In this document: in pieces, positions 32,219 to 38,710 of the stretch | How positions within the stretch are numbered: position 1 is the first letter of the stretch | How the letters are laid out: every line of letters begins with the position of its first letter | Source of the DNA: Pyxidicoccus fallax | GTDB taxonomy: Bacteria > Myxococcota > Myxococcia > Myxococcales > Myxococcaceae | Assembly: GCF_012933655.1 (NCBI RefSeq) | Contig: NZ_JABBJJ010000090.1 | Location: 1-38,710 of the forward strand | Reading direction: 5' to 3' | DNA: 38,710 nt | Program-made: the position numbers and the translations under genes | Notes under the pieces: generated by a model | Told to the model about the DNA's origin: nothing | Databases searched by the model: none | What the model saw: the letters and a program-made list of their open reading frames with translations, nothing else

Positions 32219-32581
32219 TCAGGCCGGACTGAACGTCAGTCCGGCCACCAGCGCGCGCAGGAGCGCATGCACCTCCGCGGGGGGCGCGGCGCGGTCCATC
32301 CAGGTGATGCCACGCGCGCGTGACGTGACGGGCGGGTTCGCCGCATGGAGCGCGCAGGCGGTGCGCGGGTAGCGCTCGCGCACCTGCTCCAGCAGACCCA
32401 ACCCGTCACCATCTGGCAGCAGGTCTCCACTCACCACCACCGCGGGTGCCTCCTCCCGCACGAGGGCGAGCGCCTCCGCCGCGCCTCGCGCGAAGCGCTT
32501 GCAGCCCGGCAGGTCCTTCACCAGTCGCCGCAGCGCCGCGAGAGAGCGAGGGTCTTCGTCCACGAACAGGAAGGTCAGCAT
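32219..32581 (-). CDS. Degenerate receiver-domain protein
   Basis: A 120-residue stand-alone response-regulator receiver fold: FLFVDEDPRSLAALRRLV keeps the acidic start, and VVVSGDLLPDGDGLGLLEQVRERYP matches the phosphorylation loop. The Asp that should lie four residues before the Pro is Gly, with an Asp displaced by one. The Thr/Ser and Lys switch positions also look lost (ALHAANPP, WMDRAAPP). It is therefore probably a phosphorylation-independent pseudo-receiver. ATG 32581 or 32596 (MGAKKML). Divergent from the XRE regulator with 144 bp between, so the two may share control. Confidence 0.75.
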   Translation of the reverse strand: MLTFLFVDEDPRSLAALRRLVKDLPGCKRFARGAAEALALVREEAPAVVVSGDLLPDGDGLGLLEQVRERYPRTACALHAANPPVTSRARGITWMDRAAPPAEVHALLRALVAGLTFSPA

Positions 32582-32725
32582 TTTCTTCGCGCCCATCACT
32601 GCGATGAGAACCCGTGCGGTTGGCGTGATGCACGAGGTCACTTGCCTTCAAGACTACCCAGGAAGTTCTTGGATGCCAACCTCTCAAGTCATATCGACAT
32701 AGGCGGACCCGGTAGGTTAACGACC

Positions 32726-33094
32726 ATGGAAAAGACCCTCGCATCCCGGCTCGGAGGAGCGGCGCGCCTCGCACGGACCCGCCTGAACCTGACGCAGGCA
32801 GACGTCGCGGAGCGCATCGGCATCGCGAGCGAAGTCTACGGGCGGCTGGAGCGCGGCCACATGCTGCCGAGCATCCAGACGTTCCGCAGGCTGTGCGTGG
32901 TGCTCTCCATCTCCGCCGATGAAGCGCTGGGCCTGAAGCCGTCCCAGGAAGTGAAGTGGGCCGCGGAACCGCCGAGCGACTACGGCGAGTCCGCCGAGCT
33001 GCGCCGCCTCATGCGCCGCGCCCGCCAACTGGACCGCAGCTCCATCCGCATCCTCAGCGTGCTCGCCGCGCAGTTCAAACCGAAGGGAAGCTGA
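32726..33094 (+). CDS. XRE-family transcription regulator
   Basis: A 122-residue DNA-binding protein. Residues about 8-65 are a Cro/C1-type helix-turn-helix (ARLARTRLNLTQADVAERIGIASEVYGRLERGHMLPSIQTFRRLCVVL), followed by LSISADEALGLK, then a 50-residue helical tail (SAELRRLMRRARQLDRSSIRILSVLAAQF), perhaps for dimerisation. No ligand domain. ATG 32726 has only a weak ribosome site (GGTAGG). The upstream gap contains the more A/T-rich segment 32640-32710, which probably includes both divergent promoters. Confidence 0.9.
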   Translation: MEKTLASRLGGAARLARTRLNLTQADVAERIGIASEVYGRLERGHMLPSIQTFRRLCVVLSISADEALGLKPSQEVKWAAEPPSDYGESAELRRLMRRARQLDRSSIRILSVLAAQFKPKGS

Positions 33095-33114
33095 AGTCCT
33101 CCGCGTCACGCCGT

Positions 33115-34329
33115 TCATCTCCGGGGCCCCTCCACCATCCGCGCGAGCCGCTCGCGCAGCCTGCGCACCGAGGGAAAGCCGTTGAAGAGCACCACCTGCG
33201 GGTGGGCCTCCAGCGCCTCGCGCTCTCCGGCTTCCTTCGCCAGCGCCCGGTCCACTCCCAACAGCAGCCCGCCGTCCGGCCGCGAGCGCAGCTCCTCCAG
33301 CCTGCGCGCCAGGGGCGCCGCGTGCCATGCGTGGAACAGCTCCAGCGCCACCTCGCGCCGCGACTCGCGGTGGCGGAAGGTCAGGTCCGGCACGCACAGC
33401 CCGGCGGCGCCCATGTGGCGTGGCAGCGGCGTCAGATCCAACTCCCACGCGTCATCCACGAAGCCCTCCGCCAGCGAGGCGACTTCCTCCGGCACGTGGC
33501 CCAGCGCGGCGGGCAGCGGCGACACCAGCGGGTCCTTGTCGCTGAGCGCCAGCGTGACGTGCCTGCCGCGCGCCGCCTCCACCGTGGCCGTCAGCTCCCA
33601 GCGCCCCAGCACCGGCACCACCGACAGGAACGAGGCGAGCTGCAGGCCGTACTTCTTCTGCAGGGCGAGCATGGCGCCCGGGCCCTCGACCTCCAGCGTC
33701 CAGTCCTCGCCGACGTGCCGCACCTCCGCCACCAGCCGGCAGAACTTCAGCCAGCGCAGCACCTTGCGCACGCGCAGCAGCTCCGGCGCGAGCGCTCGCA
33801 GCGTGAGGCGCCGCGCCGTCAGGAGCGGGCCCTGCGCCAGCGCGAGGTTGTAGCGGTCCACCAGCCACTGCGCGGTGACGGGCTCGCCGTCCCAGCCCAC
33901 CAGCCGGCGGTTGCCCGGGAGGTCCGCGTAGAGCGCCTCGCGCGCCTCGGGCAGGGGCACCGGCAGCGCCTGGGCCAGCCGCGCTTCGTAGGCCTCCACC
34001 GTCGCGTCCGGCGGCAGCGAGCGCAGCTCCCGTGCGGCCAGCTTCAGCCGCTCCCAGCGCGCCTCGCCCACGCCCGGGGAGGGCTCGTCGAAGAGGAGGC
34101 GGTCCACGAGCAGCTTCACCAGCCCGCGCGCCACCTTCGGCCGGCTGAAGGCGCCGGCCCTCAGTCCGAGGGATTCCTCGAGGTCGTCGAGCCGCGCGCC
34201 GCGTGACGCCTCCACCTCGGCGAGCAGTTCCTGCGCCAGCGTCAGCAGCGCCTCGTCGTTGCGCTTCACGAAGACGGGGCGCAGGACTCCCTCACGCACC
34301 CGCCAGGCGAGCAGATCGCGCGTCAGCAC
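33115..34329 (-). CDS. Bax1/DUF790-family nuclease partner of XPB
   Basis: A 404-residue protein of the DUF790 group, the family of archaeal Bax1, a nuclease-like partner that binds XPB helicase. Features seen are the N-terminal MLTRDLLAWRVREGVLRPVFV, the central YNLALAQGPLLTARRLTLRA and LRWLKFCRLVAEV, and a C-terminal nuclease-like region with GLCVPDLTFRHRESRREVALELFHAW (Asp and Glu positions as in restriction-type nuclease cores) and LLGVDRALAKE. GTG start at 34329 has AGGAGG within the end of the helicase gene and only one base after its stop. The genomic pairing strongly supports a helicase-nuclease complex in DNA repair, as in archaea. Confidence 0.86.
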   Translation of the reverse strand: MLTRDLLAWRVREGVLRPVFVKRNDEALLTLAQELLAEVEASRGARLDDLEESLGLRAGAFSRPKVARGLVKLLVDRLLFDEPSPGVGEARWERLKLAARELRSLPPDATVEAYEARLAQALPVPLPEAREALYADLPGNRRLVGWDGEPVTAQWLVDRYNLALAQGPLLTARRLTLRALAPELLRVRKVLRWLKFCRLVAEVRHVGEDWTLEVEGPGAMLALQKKYGLQLASFLSVVPVLGRWELTATVEAARGRHVTLALSDKDPLVSPLPAALGHVPEEVASLAEGFVDDAWELDLTPLPRHMGAAGLCVPDLTFRHRESRREVALELFHAWHAAPLARRLEELRSRPDGGLLLGVDRALAKEAGEREALEAHPQVVLFNGFPSVRRLRERLARMVEGPRR

Positions 34330-34330
34330 C

Positions 34331-35710
34331 TCAGGCTTCCTCCTGATAGGCGCCGTGCTGCCTCCGCCGCTCGCTGATGCCGCTCTCCGCCGTCTGTGCC
34401 GAGCACACCTCGTACAGCAGGGCCCGCTTCCCCGGGCGCTTGCGCAGGATGCGCCCCAGCCGCTGCACGTGCTCGCGCACGCTGCCGCTGCCGCTGAGCA
34501 CCACGCCCACGCGCGCGTCCGGCACGTCCACGCCCTCGTTGAGCACGCGCGAGGTGAGGAGCACCGGCAGCTCGCCGCTCGCGAACGCCTCCAGCAGCGC
34601 CTTGCGCTCCGGCACCGGCGTGTGGTGCGTCAGCGCGGGCAGCAGGAGGCGCCGCGCCAGCGTATAGACGGTCTCATTGTCGTCGGTGAAGACGAGCACC
34701 CGGTCCTCTCGGTGCTCCAGCAGGATGCGCCACAGCACCTCCTGCTTCGCACTGGAGGTGAGCGCAATCCGGCGCTGCTCGCGGTAGGCACGGTACGCGG
34801 CGCGGCCCTCGTCGCTGCGCTGGCTCTGCGCCAGGAAGCGCGCCCACCCGTCCGGGGTGGACAGCTGCACTCCCAGCCTTCGCACGAAGCCCACGTACAG
34901 CGCGCGTGCCGCGTCGTAGCGCGCCTTCTCGTCCGGCGTCAGCGGCACCTCCACGCGCTTCACCTCGTAGGGCGCCAGGTACTCGCCCTGCAGCTCGCGG
35001 ATGTCCGAGCGGTGCACGCACGGACCCAGCAGCTCCTCGCACACGCGCTCGCCGCCGTCCGTGCGCTCCAGCGTCGCGGTGAGCCCCAGCCGGTACGGCG
35101 CCAGCGAGCCCTCCGCCACGAAGCGGTAGCTCGGCGCCGGCAGGTGGTGGCACTCGTCGCAGATGAGCAGCCCGAAGCGGTTGCCGTGGAACTCCGTCTG
35201 CATCGCCGCCGAGTCGTACGTCGTCACCGTCAGCGGCTGGCGGTCGCTCACGCCGCCACCCAACAGCCCCACCGGCACCGCGAAGTGGCGGGACAGCACG
35301 CCCTGCCACTGCGCCATCAAGTCCAACGTGGGGACGACCACCAGCGTCGGCCGCTTCACGTGGGCGATGGCCAGCACCGCCAGCAGCGTCTTGCCCGCTC
35401 CCGTGGGCAGCTCCACGAGCCCCCGGCCTCCCGCGCGCGTCCAGGCCTCCAGCGCCGCCTTCTGGTGCGGGAAGGGCTGGATGGGGGAGGTGAGGGCCAG
35501 CTCCAGCGGCTCGAAGCGCTTTGCTTTGTCCTCGTACGAATGGCCGAGCTCGCGCAGTCGCAGCACCACGTCGCGGTAGTGCCAGGCCGGCGCGCGGTAC
35601 ACCCCCGTGCGTCCGTCCTTCTGGAACAGGGCAAGCAGGCGTGCGTCGTCCGGCAGGACGGGCGCTACCAGGGTGCCGCAGTCGAAGTGGAGTTCGGTGG
35701 AGGGGGACAT
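34331..35710 (-). CDS. XPB/Rad25-type superfamily 2 DNA helicase
   Basis: A 459-residue helicase: Walker A GAGKT 104-108, DECH box 185-188, motif III TATLERTDGG 211-220, and motif VI QRLGRILR 416-423 typical of XPB. PFPHQKAALEAW is the Q-like motif. Length and motif set match archaeal and bacterial XPB (shorter than eukaryotic XPB, no long N-terminal extension). The neighbouring Bax1 gene starts 1 bp after its stop. In archaea XPB-Bax1 unwinds and cuts damaged DNA; the bacterial pair probably acts in excision repair or another DNA-processing route. The ribosome site before ATG 35710 is weak. Confidence 0.92.
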   Translation of the reverse strand: MSPSTELHFDCGTLVAPVLPDDARLLALFQKDGRTGVYRAPAWHYRDVVLRLRELGHSYEDKAKRFEPLELALTSPIQPFPHQKAALEAWTRAGGRGLVELPTGAGKTLLAVLAIAHVKRPTLVVVPTLDLMAQWQGVLSRHFAVPVGLLGGGVSDRQPLTVTTYDSAAMQTEFHGNRFGLLICDECHHLPAPSYRFVAEGSLAPYRLGLTATLERTDGGERVCEELLGPCVHRSDIRELQGEYLAPYEVKRVEVPLTPDEKARYDAARALYVGFVRRLGVQLSTPDGWARFLAQSQRSDEGRAAYRAYREQRRIALTSSAKQEVLWRILLEHREDRVLVFTDDNETVYTLARRLLLPALTHHTPVPERKALLEAFASGELPVLLTSRVLNEGVDVPDARVGVVLSGSGSVREHVQRLGRILRKRPGKRALLYEVCSAQTAESGISERRRQHGAYQEEA

Positions 35711-35867
35711 TTCGCGCGGAAGGGAACTAGCCCGACACCCCGCGTTTCGCCACCATCAAGAAAACCTGGAGAGTAGGGCCGTCGCCTGACCCCCTGGTCC
35801 CCCCTGGCCCCTCCGGCTTCCGGCGTGGCTTGCGAGGCGCGGCCGTTCAAGGTAGCCAGCGCGCGGC

Positions 35868-36320
35868 ATGCGTCTCATCTCGCTCGTTCCCCTGCTGTGC
35901 GGCCTGGCCGTGGTGGCCCAGGCTGGTCTCAACCGCCGTTTCGCCGGTCAATCGGGGCTGTTCGGCGCGGTCCTCATGAACATGGTTGTCGCGACGGTGG
36001 CCACCTTCGTCGTGTATGGCCTCGCCCGCGCGGTGCCGGCACTGATGCCCGACGCCGCGAGCGCCCAGGGCCGCTTCTTCGAAGGCCTCACCGTGTGGCA
36101 CCTGCTGCCCGGCCTGTGCGGTGTCGTCATCGTCCTCGGGATGCCCGCGGCGGTGGGCCGGCTGGGCGCGGTGCAGTCCGTGCTGCTGCTGATGGCCGCG
36201 CAGCTCGTCACCAGCCTCGTGTGGGATGCGATGGTGGAAGGGCGCCCGGCCACGCTCGCTCGGGTGCTGGGCTCGGCGGTCGCCTTCGTGGGCGCCGCCA
36301 TCGCGGTGTGGAAGGGCTAG
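35868..36320 (+). CDS. DUF606/YdcZ-type DMT-family membrane protein
   Basis: A 150-residue protein with four or five hydrophobic helices. LVPLLCGLAVVAQAGLNRRFAGQSG and the C-terminal PAAVGRLGAVQSVLLLMAAQLVTSLVWD are the DUF606 signature. The family belongs to the drug/metabolite transporter superfamily as half-size units that may dimerise; substrate unknown. ATG 35868 starts 13 bp before the second receiver gene reading frame region: the stop at 36318 is followed by the next start at 36333, so the two are probably cotranscribed. Confidence 0.88.
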   Translation: MRLISLVPLLCGLAVVAQAGLNRRFAGQSGLFGAVLMNMVVATVATFVVYGLARAVPALMPDAASAQGRFFEGLTVWHLLPGLCGVVIVLGMPAAVGRLGAVQSVLLLMAAQLVTSLVWDAMVEGRPATLARVLGSAVAFVGAAIAVWKG

Positions 36321-36332
36321 ATTCAACGGCAA

Positions 36333-36740
36333 ATGCGCCGCGTCCTCATCGTCAGCCCCCACAACGCCTCGCGCGAGCTGCTGCGGCGCATCCTCGCGGA
36401 GCCGGGGCTCTCCGTCTCCGCGACGGGGGACACGGATGACGCGTTCTCCGCCATCACCTCCACGCCGCCGGCGCTGGTGGTGGTGGACCTGCGCAGGCCG
36501 GACGAGGACCATCCGCTCTTCCTCGGCCTGCTGCGCAAGCGCCATCCCGCGCTGCCCGTCATCGCGCTCGTGCCCGGGCGGCTGCGCATCTTCGACGGCC
36601 GTCACGAGCGCGTGCGCGAGGCCTACGGCGACACCGCCGAGGCGCTCCATCAGATGCTCGGCGCGCTGAAGCAGGCCATGAACGACCTGCTCGCGCAGGA
36701 CCTCCTCCGCGTCCTGCGCACTCCCGTCGGGCGGGCCTGA
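36333..36740 (+). CDS. Stand-alone receiver-like protein
   Basis: A 135-residue alpha/beta protein beginning MRRVLIVSPHNASRELLRRIL, followed by ALVVVDLRRPDEDHPLF with an Asp in the phospho-site position and PVIALVPGRLR. The acidic residues after the first strand are absent (SPHNASRE), so phosphorylation by the usual route is doubtful. The C terminus (DTAEALHQMLGALKQAMNDLLAQDLLRVL) is a long amphipathic helix, perhaps for dimerisation. It follows the DUF606 gene by 12 bp. A regulatory role without a DNA-binding domain is likely. Confidence 0.75.
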   Translation: MRRVLIVSPHNASRELLRRILAEPGLSVSATGDTDDAFSAITSTPPALVVVDLRRPDEDHPLFLGLLRKRHPALPVIALVPGRLRIFDGRHERVREAYGDTAEALHQMLGALKQAMNDLLAQDLLRVLRTPVGRA

Positions 36741-36751
36741 GCCGCGGGCGG

Positions 36752-37360
36752 CTACAGCCGCAGGCGGTAGCCCACGCTCGCGAGGAAGCCTCCGACATTC
36801 ACGTCGCCCGTGGTGACGAGGTCCACCGGGGCGAAGTGGTAGTGCGCCTCGAAGAAGGCGCCCCCGGGGCCGAGCGGCAGCTCCAGTCCGGCCAGCGCCT
36901 GCAGGCCGAAGCCGCCGTCGCTCTCGGACGCCACGGTGCCGAAGATGTCCGCGGTGGCGCGGTGCAGGTACAGCCCGGGCCCTCCGCCCACGTACGGCGT
37001 GAGCGGGCCGAGCCCCTGCTCGAAGCGGAACACGGCCGACAGCAGGAAGGCCACCTCGCGCACGGCCAGCGAGTACGCCCCATCGGGCGGCGGCGCGCCG
37101 AAGCCACCGAACTGCGGGTCACTCAGCGAGCCGGTGATACGGGGCCGGTGGTAGTTCACCTCCAGCGTCACCGCGAGGCGCCGCTCCAGCAGCGGGGTGA
37201 GGTAGCCCACCTCCGCGCCGAAGTAGAGGTCGCTGCTCAACGCCGTGGTGGACTTGAAGACGCCCACCTTCGGCGCGAGCAGGAAGCTGCCACCGCAGTC
37301 CTCCTCGGCGCCGGTGGAGGCGAGCGCGGTGAGCGTGACGAGCAGGGCAAGCGCGTTCAT
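36752..37360 (-). CDS. Outer-membrane beta-barrel-like protein
   Basis: A 202-residue exported protein with signal peptide MNALALLVTLTALASTGA. The rest alternates hydrophobic and polar residues in strand-length segments (LYFGAEVGYLTPLLERRLAVTLEVNYH, YVGGGPGLYLHR, FGLQALAGLELPLG, GGFLASVGYRLRL), ending in Leu after Arg-Leu-Arg, in the manner of small OmpA/OmpX-like barrels. The start codon overlaps the stop of the IPT lipoprotein gene (ATGA at 37360-37357), so the pair is translationally coupled and probably forms a surface unit. Confidence 0.8.
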   Translation of the reverse strand: MNALALLVTLTALASTGAEEDCGGSFLLAPKVGVFKSTTALSSDLYFGAEVGYLTPLLERRLAVTLEVNYHRPRITGSLSDPQFGGFGAPPPDGAYSLAVREVAFLLSAVFRFEQGLGPLTPYVGGGPGLYLHRATADIFGTVASESDGGFGLQALAGLELPLGPGGAFFEAHYHFAPVDLVTTGDVNVGGFLASVGYRLRL

Positions 37361-38499
37361 GGTTCAGACGCTCCGTGGGGCAGCGAGGGCTCGAGGCCCG
37401 ACGTCGCGCCCGCGATGACGGTGAAGCCCGCCGACGCCGGCACCTCGCCCACCGCGCCATTGGGGTCGGCGACCTCCAGGGCATAGGGGCCACCGGGGAC
37501 GATGCCATTGGGGCACCGGGGGTCGGCGCCATCCGGCTCCGTGAAGCCCGAGCAGGTGGGCACCACCGCCGTCACCTCGTTCGCCGAGACGAACGTCACG
37601 TCGCGCAGCGGAACGCGCTGCACCTGGGACGGGTCCGTTTTCACGGGGGCCAGCAGGTACACGTCCGGCGCGCCGGAGAACCCCACCTGATTGCCCGTGG
37701 GCGCGTTGCGCAGGGTGATGACCTGGTTGCTCAGCTCGCCGCCGGAGCGCGGCTCCACGGTGAGGGTGCCCAGCCGCGTGTAGGTGATGTCCAGCGCCCG
37801 GGCCAGCGAGGCGGTGCAGCCCTCGGGGCTGGTGAGCAGCATGTCGTAGCGGCCCTCGGGCGTGCCCGGTGGAATCTCCGTCGAGATGCGCGTGGGGGAC
37901 GTCACCTCGAGGACGAACAGCGACTGCGTCGCCCCGTCCTCGCGGCGCAGGGTGACGACGGGGAAGGTGTTGGGGGCGAAGCCCGTGCCCTCGATGACGA
38001 TGGGGCTGGCGGCGTTGTACGTGTACCCGTTCGGCGGCGGCACCACCCGGCTGATGGAGGGCGGCCCCAGCACGACGAGCGCGTCCGCGAGCGAGTCGCT
38101 CCCGCCCAGGGGATTGCTCACCTCCACCGAGTAGCTGCCCTCGGGCAGCTCCACCGGGGGCGTGGTGTCGCGCGTGGGCACGTCGACCAGCAGCAGCTCC
38201 GGCCGCACGTAGAAGACGCGATCGCGAGGAAGGGTGAGGGTGGTGGGGCCGCGGAGCGTCACCTCCGGCATGGCCGCCTGCTCCGGCTCGGACAGCACAT
38301 CCCCCGGCATGGGAGCGAAGCGCTCGCCCGCCACTTCGAGGCGCCAACCTCGCTCGCCGCCCTGGGCGTTGCAGATGCGCGCCGGCGTGGCGTTGCGGAT
38401 GAGCGGGTTGACGACTCCCTGCACCCGGGGCGTGGGCCCCTCGGTCGAGCGGGAGCATGCGACGAGGGCAAGCAGGGCTGCGACGACCGGCGAGCGCAA
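37357..38499 (-). CDS. IPT/TIG-domain lipoprotein
   Basis: A 380-residue lipoprotein starting with TTG at 38499, chosen because GAGGAGG lies at good spacing and the frame leads straight into a signal peptide with lipobox LVAC (MRSPVVAALLALVACSRS). At least one IPT/TIG immunoglobulin-like domain is evident around residues 150-235 (PPSISRVVPPPNGYTYNAASPIVIEGTGFAPN...PEGRYDMLLTSPEG), and the flanking regions look similar (LPEGSYSVEVSNPLGG, PGGPYALEVADPNG), suggesting three tandem domains. Surface-exposed adhesion or carbohydrate contact is the usual role. Coupled to the barrel protein by overlapping stop and start codons. Confidence 0.84.
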   Translation of the reverse strand: MRSPVVAALLALVACSRSTEGPTPRVQGVVNPLIRNATPARICNAQGGERGWRLEVAGERFAPMPGDVLSEPEQAAMPEVTLRGPTTLTLPRDRVFYVRPELLLVDVPTRDTTPPVELPEGSYSVEVSNPLGGSDSLADALVVLGPPSISRVVPPPNGYTYNAASPIVIEGTGFAPNTFPVVTLRREDGATQSLFVLEVTSPTRISTEIPPGTPEGRYDMLLTSPEGCTASLARALDITYTRLGTLTVEPRSGGELSNQVITLRNAPTGNQVGFSGAPDVYLLAPVKTDPSQVQRVPLRDVTFVSANEVTAVVPTCSGFTEPDGADPRCPNGIVPGGPYALEVADPNGAVGEVPASAGFTVIAGATSGLEPSLPHGASEP

Positions 38500-38555
38500 G
38501 GCGGTTCCTCCTCCGCGTCAACGAACGGCCGGCACGTTAGGACGGTCACCCCCGA

Positions 38556-38583
38556 GGGCCGGAGTTTTTTCCGGTTTCGGCCC
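38556..38583 (-). other. Hairpin in the promoter region of the IPT lipoprotein gene
   Basis: CCGGA (38559-38563) pairs with TCCGG (38570-38574) around a T-rich loop, flanked by GGGCC (38556-38560) and GGCCC (38579-38583). It sits about 60 bp upstream of the lipoprotein start; it could be a leader structure or, on the plus strand, a terminator of an unseen transcript. Confidence 0.3.
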
Positions 38584-38660
38584 GTGGCCTGACCCGCATG
38601 CTCGCCCTGACTGGCTGCAACCCATTGAAAGTACGAAAGTTTTGCCTCTGCCTGGGGCTC

Positions 38661-38674
38661 GGCACGGCGAATGC
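38661..38674 (+). promoter_or_regulatory. Weak sigma-54-like promoter near the window end
   Basis: CGGCACGGCGAATGCT has the invariant GG and GC pairs with the required 10 bases between and matches TGGCACG-N4-TTGC at all but two positions. It points rightward out of the window. Chance matches in G/C-rich DNA are likely. Confidence 0.25.
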
Positions 38675-38710
38675 TATGGCCAGGGAGGGCTGGGCGCGAC
38701 GGGGTGCGGC

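Overview
The window is high-GC DNA with strong G/C preference at third codon positions, and it looks like a myxobacterium of the Myxococcus/Corallococcus/Pyxidicoccus type. The clues are many secreted lipoproteins with a Cys lipobox, a beta-helix protein ending in a MYXO-CTERM-like tail (Gly-Cys, membrane helix, Arg cluster), N-terminal NGLSF repeat lipoproteins, a class III cyclase fused to an NB-ARC/TPR protein, and many stand-alone regulators. There is no rRNA, phage gene, transposase or CRISPR array.

Layout. 1-4300: secreted protein of unknown role, then two convergent paralogous lipoproteins with pentameric NGLSF repeats. 4303-11312: cyclase-ATPase regulator, MBL-fold hydrolase, serine beta-lactamase-like enzyme, multicopper oxidase. 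11539-14803: cytochrome-c-like lipoprotein, HAD phosphatase, and a PstS-like phosphate-binding lipoprotein behind a likely Pho box. 14808-18485 (minus): XdhC-family protein, MocA-like cytidylyltransferase, a streptogramin B lyase homologue and RNase HI; the xdhC-mocA gap is full of inverted repeats. 18768-26392: mainly housekeeping and unknown genes (membrane protein, MYXO-CTERM beta-helix protein, YcaQ/AlkX-type protein, GAF and hemerythrin-like pair, quinone oxidoreductase).

26393-27455 is the most unusual part: about 1 kb with no conventional gene but dense RNA-like structure. It holds three tRNA-like units in which the T-arm and 3' acceptor strand come BEFORE the 5' acceptor strand and D-arm, so they are circularly permuted. 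Two of them are enclosed in 146-nt segments closed by long helices that differ in sequence but keep pairing. Next come three copies of a different structured repeat (core GCGCGCGGACCCCG plus two variable hairpins), then an AT-richer leader with a 19-codon ORF in front of an M4 metalloprotease gene.

27456-38710: secreted M4 protease, DUF418 membrane protein, metallophosphoesterase, a degenerate receiver protein divergent from an XRE regulator, an XPB-type helicase translationally linked to a Bax1/DUF790 protein, a DUF606 membrane protein, a second receiver-like protein, and a coupled pair of an IPT-domain lipoprotein and a beta-barrel-like protein.
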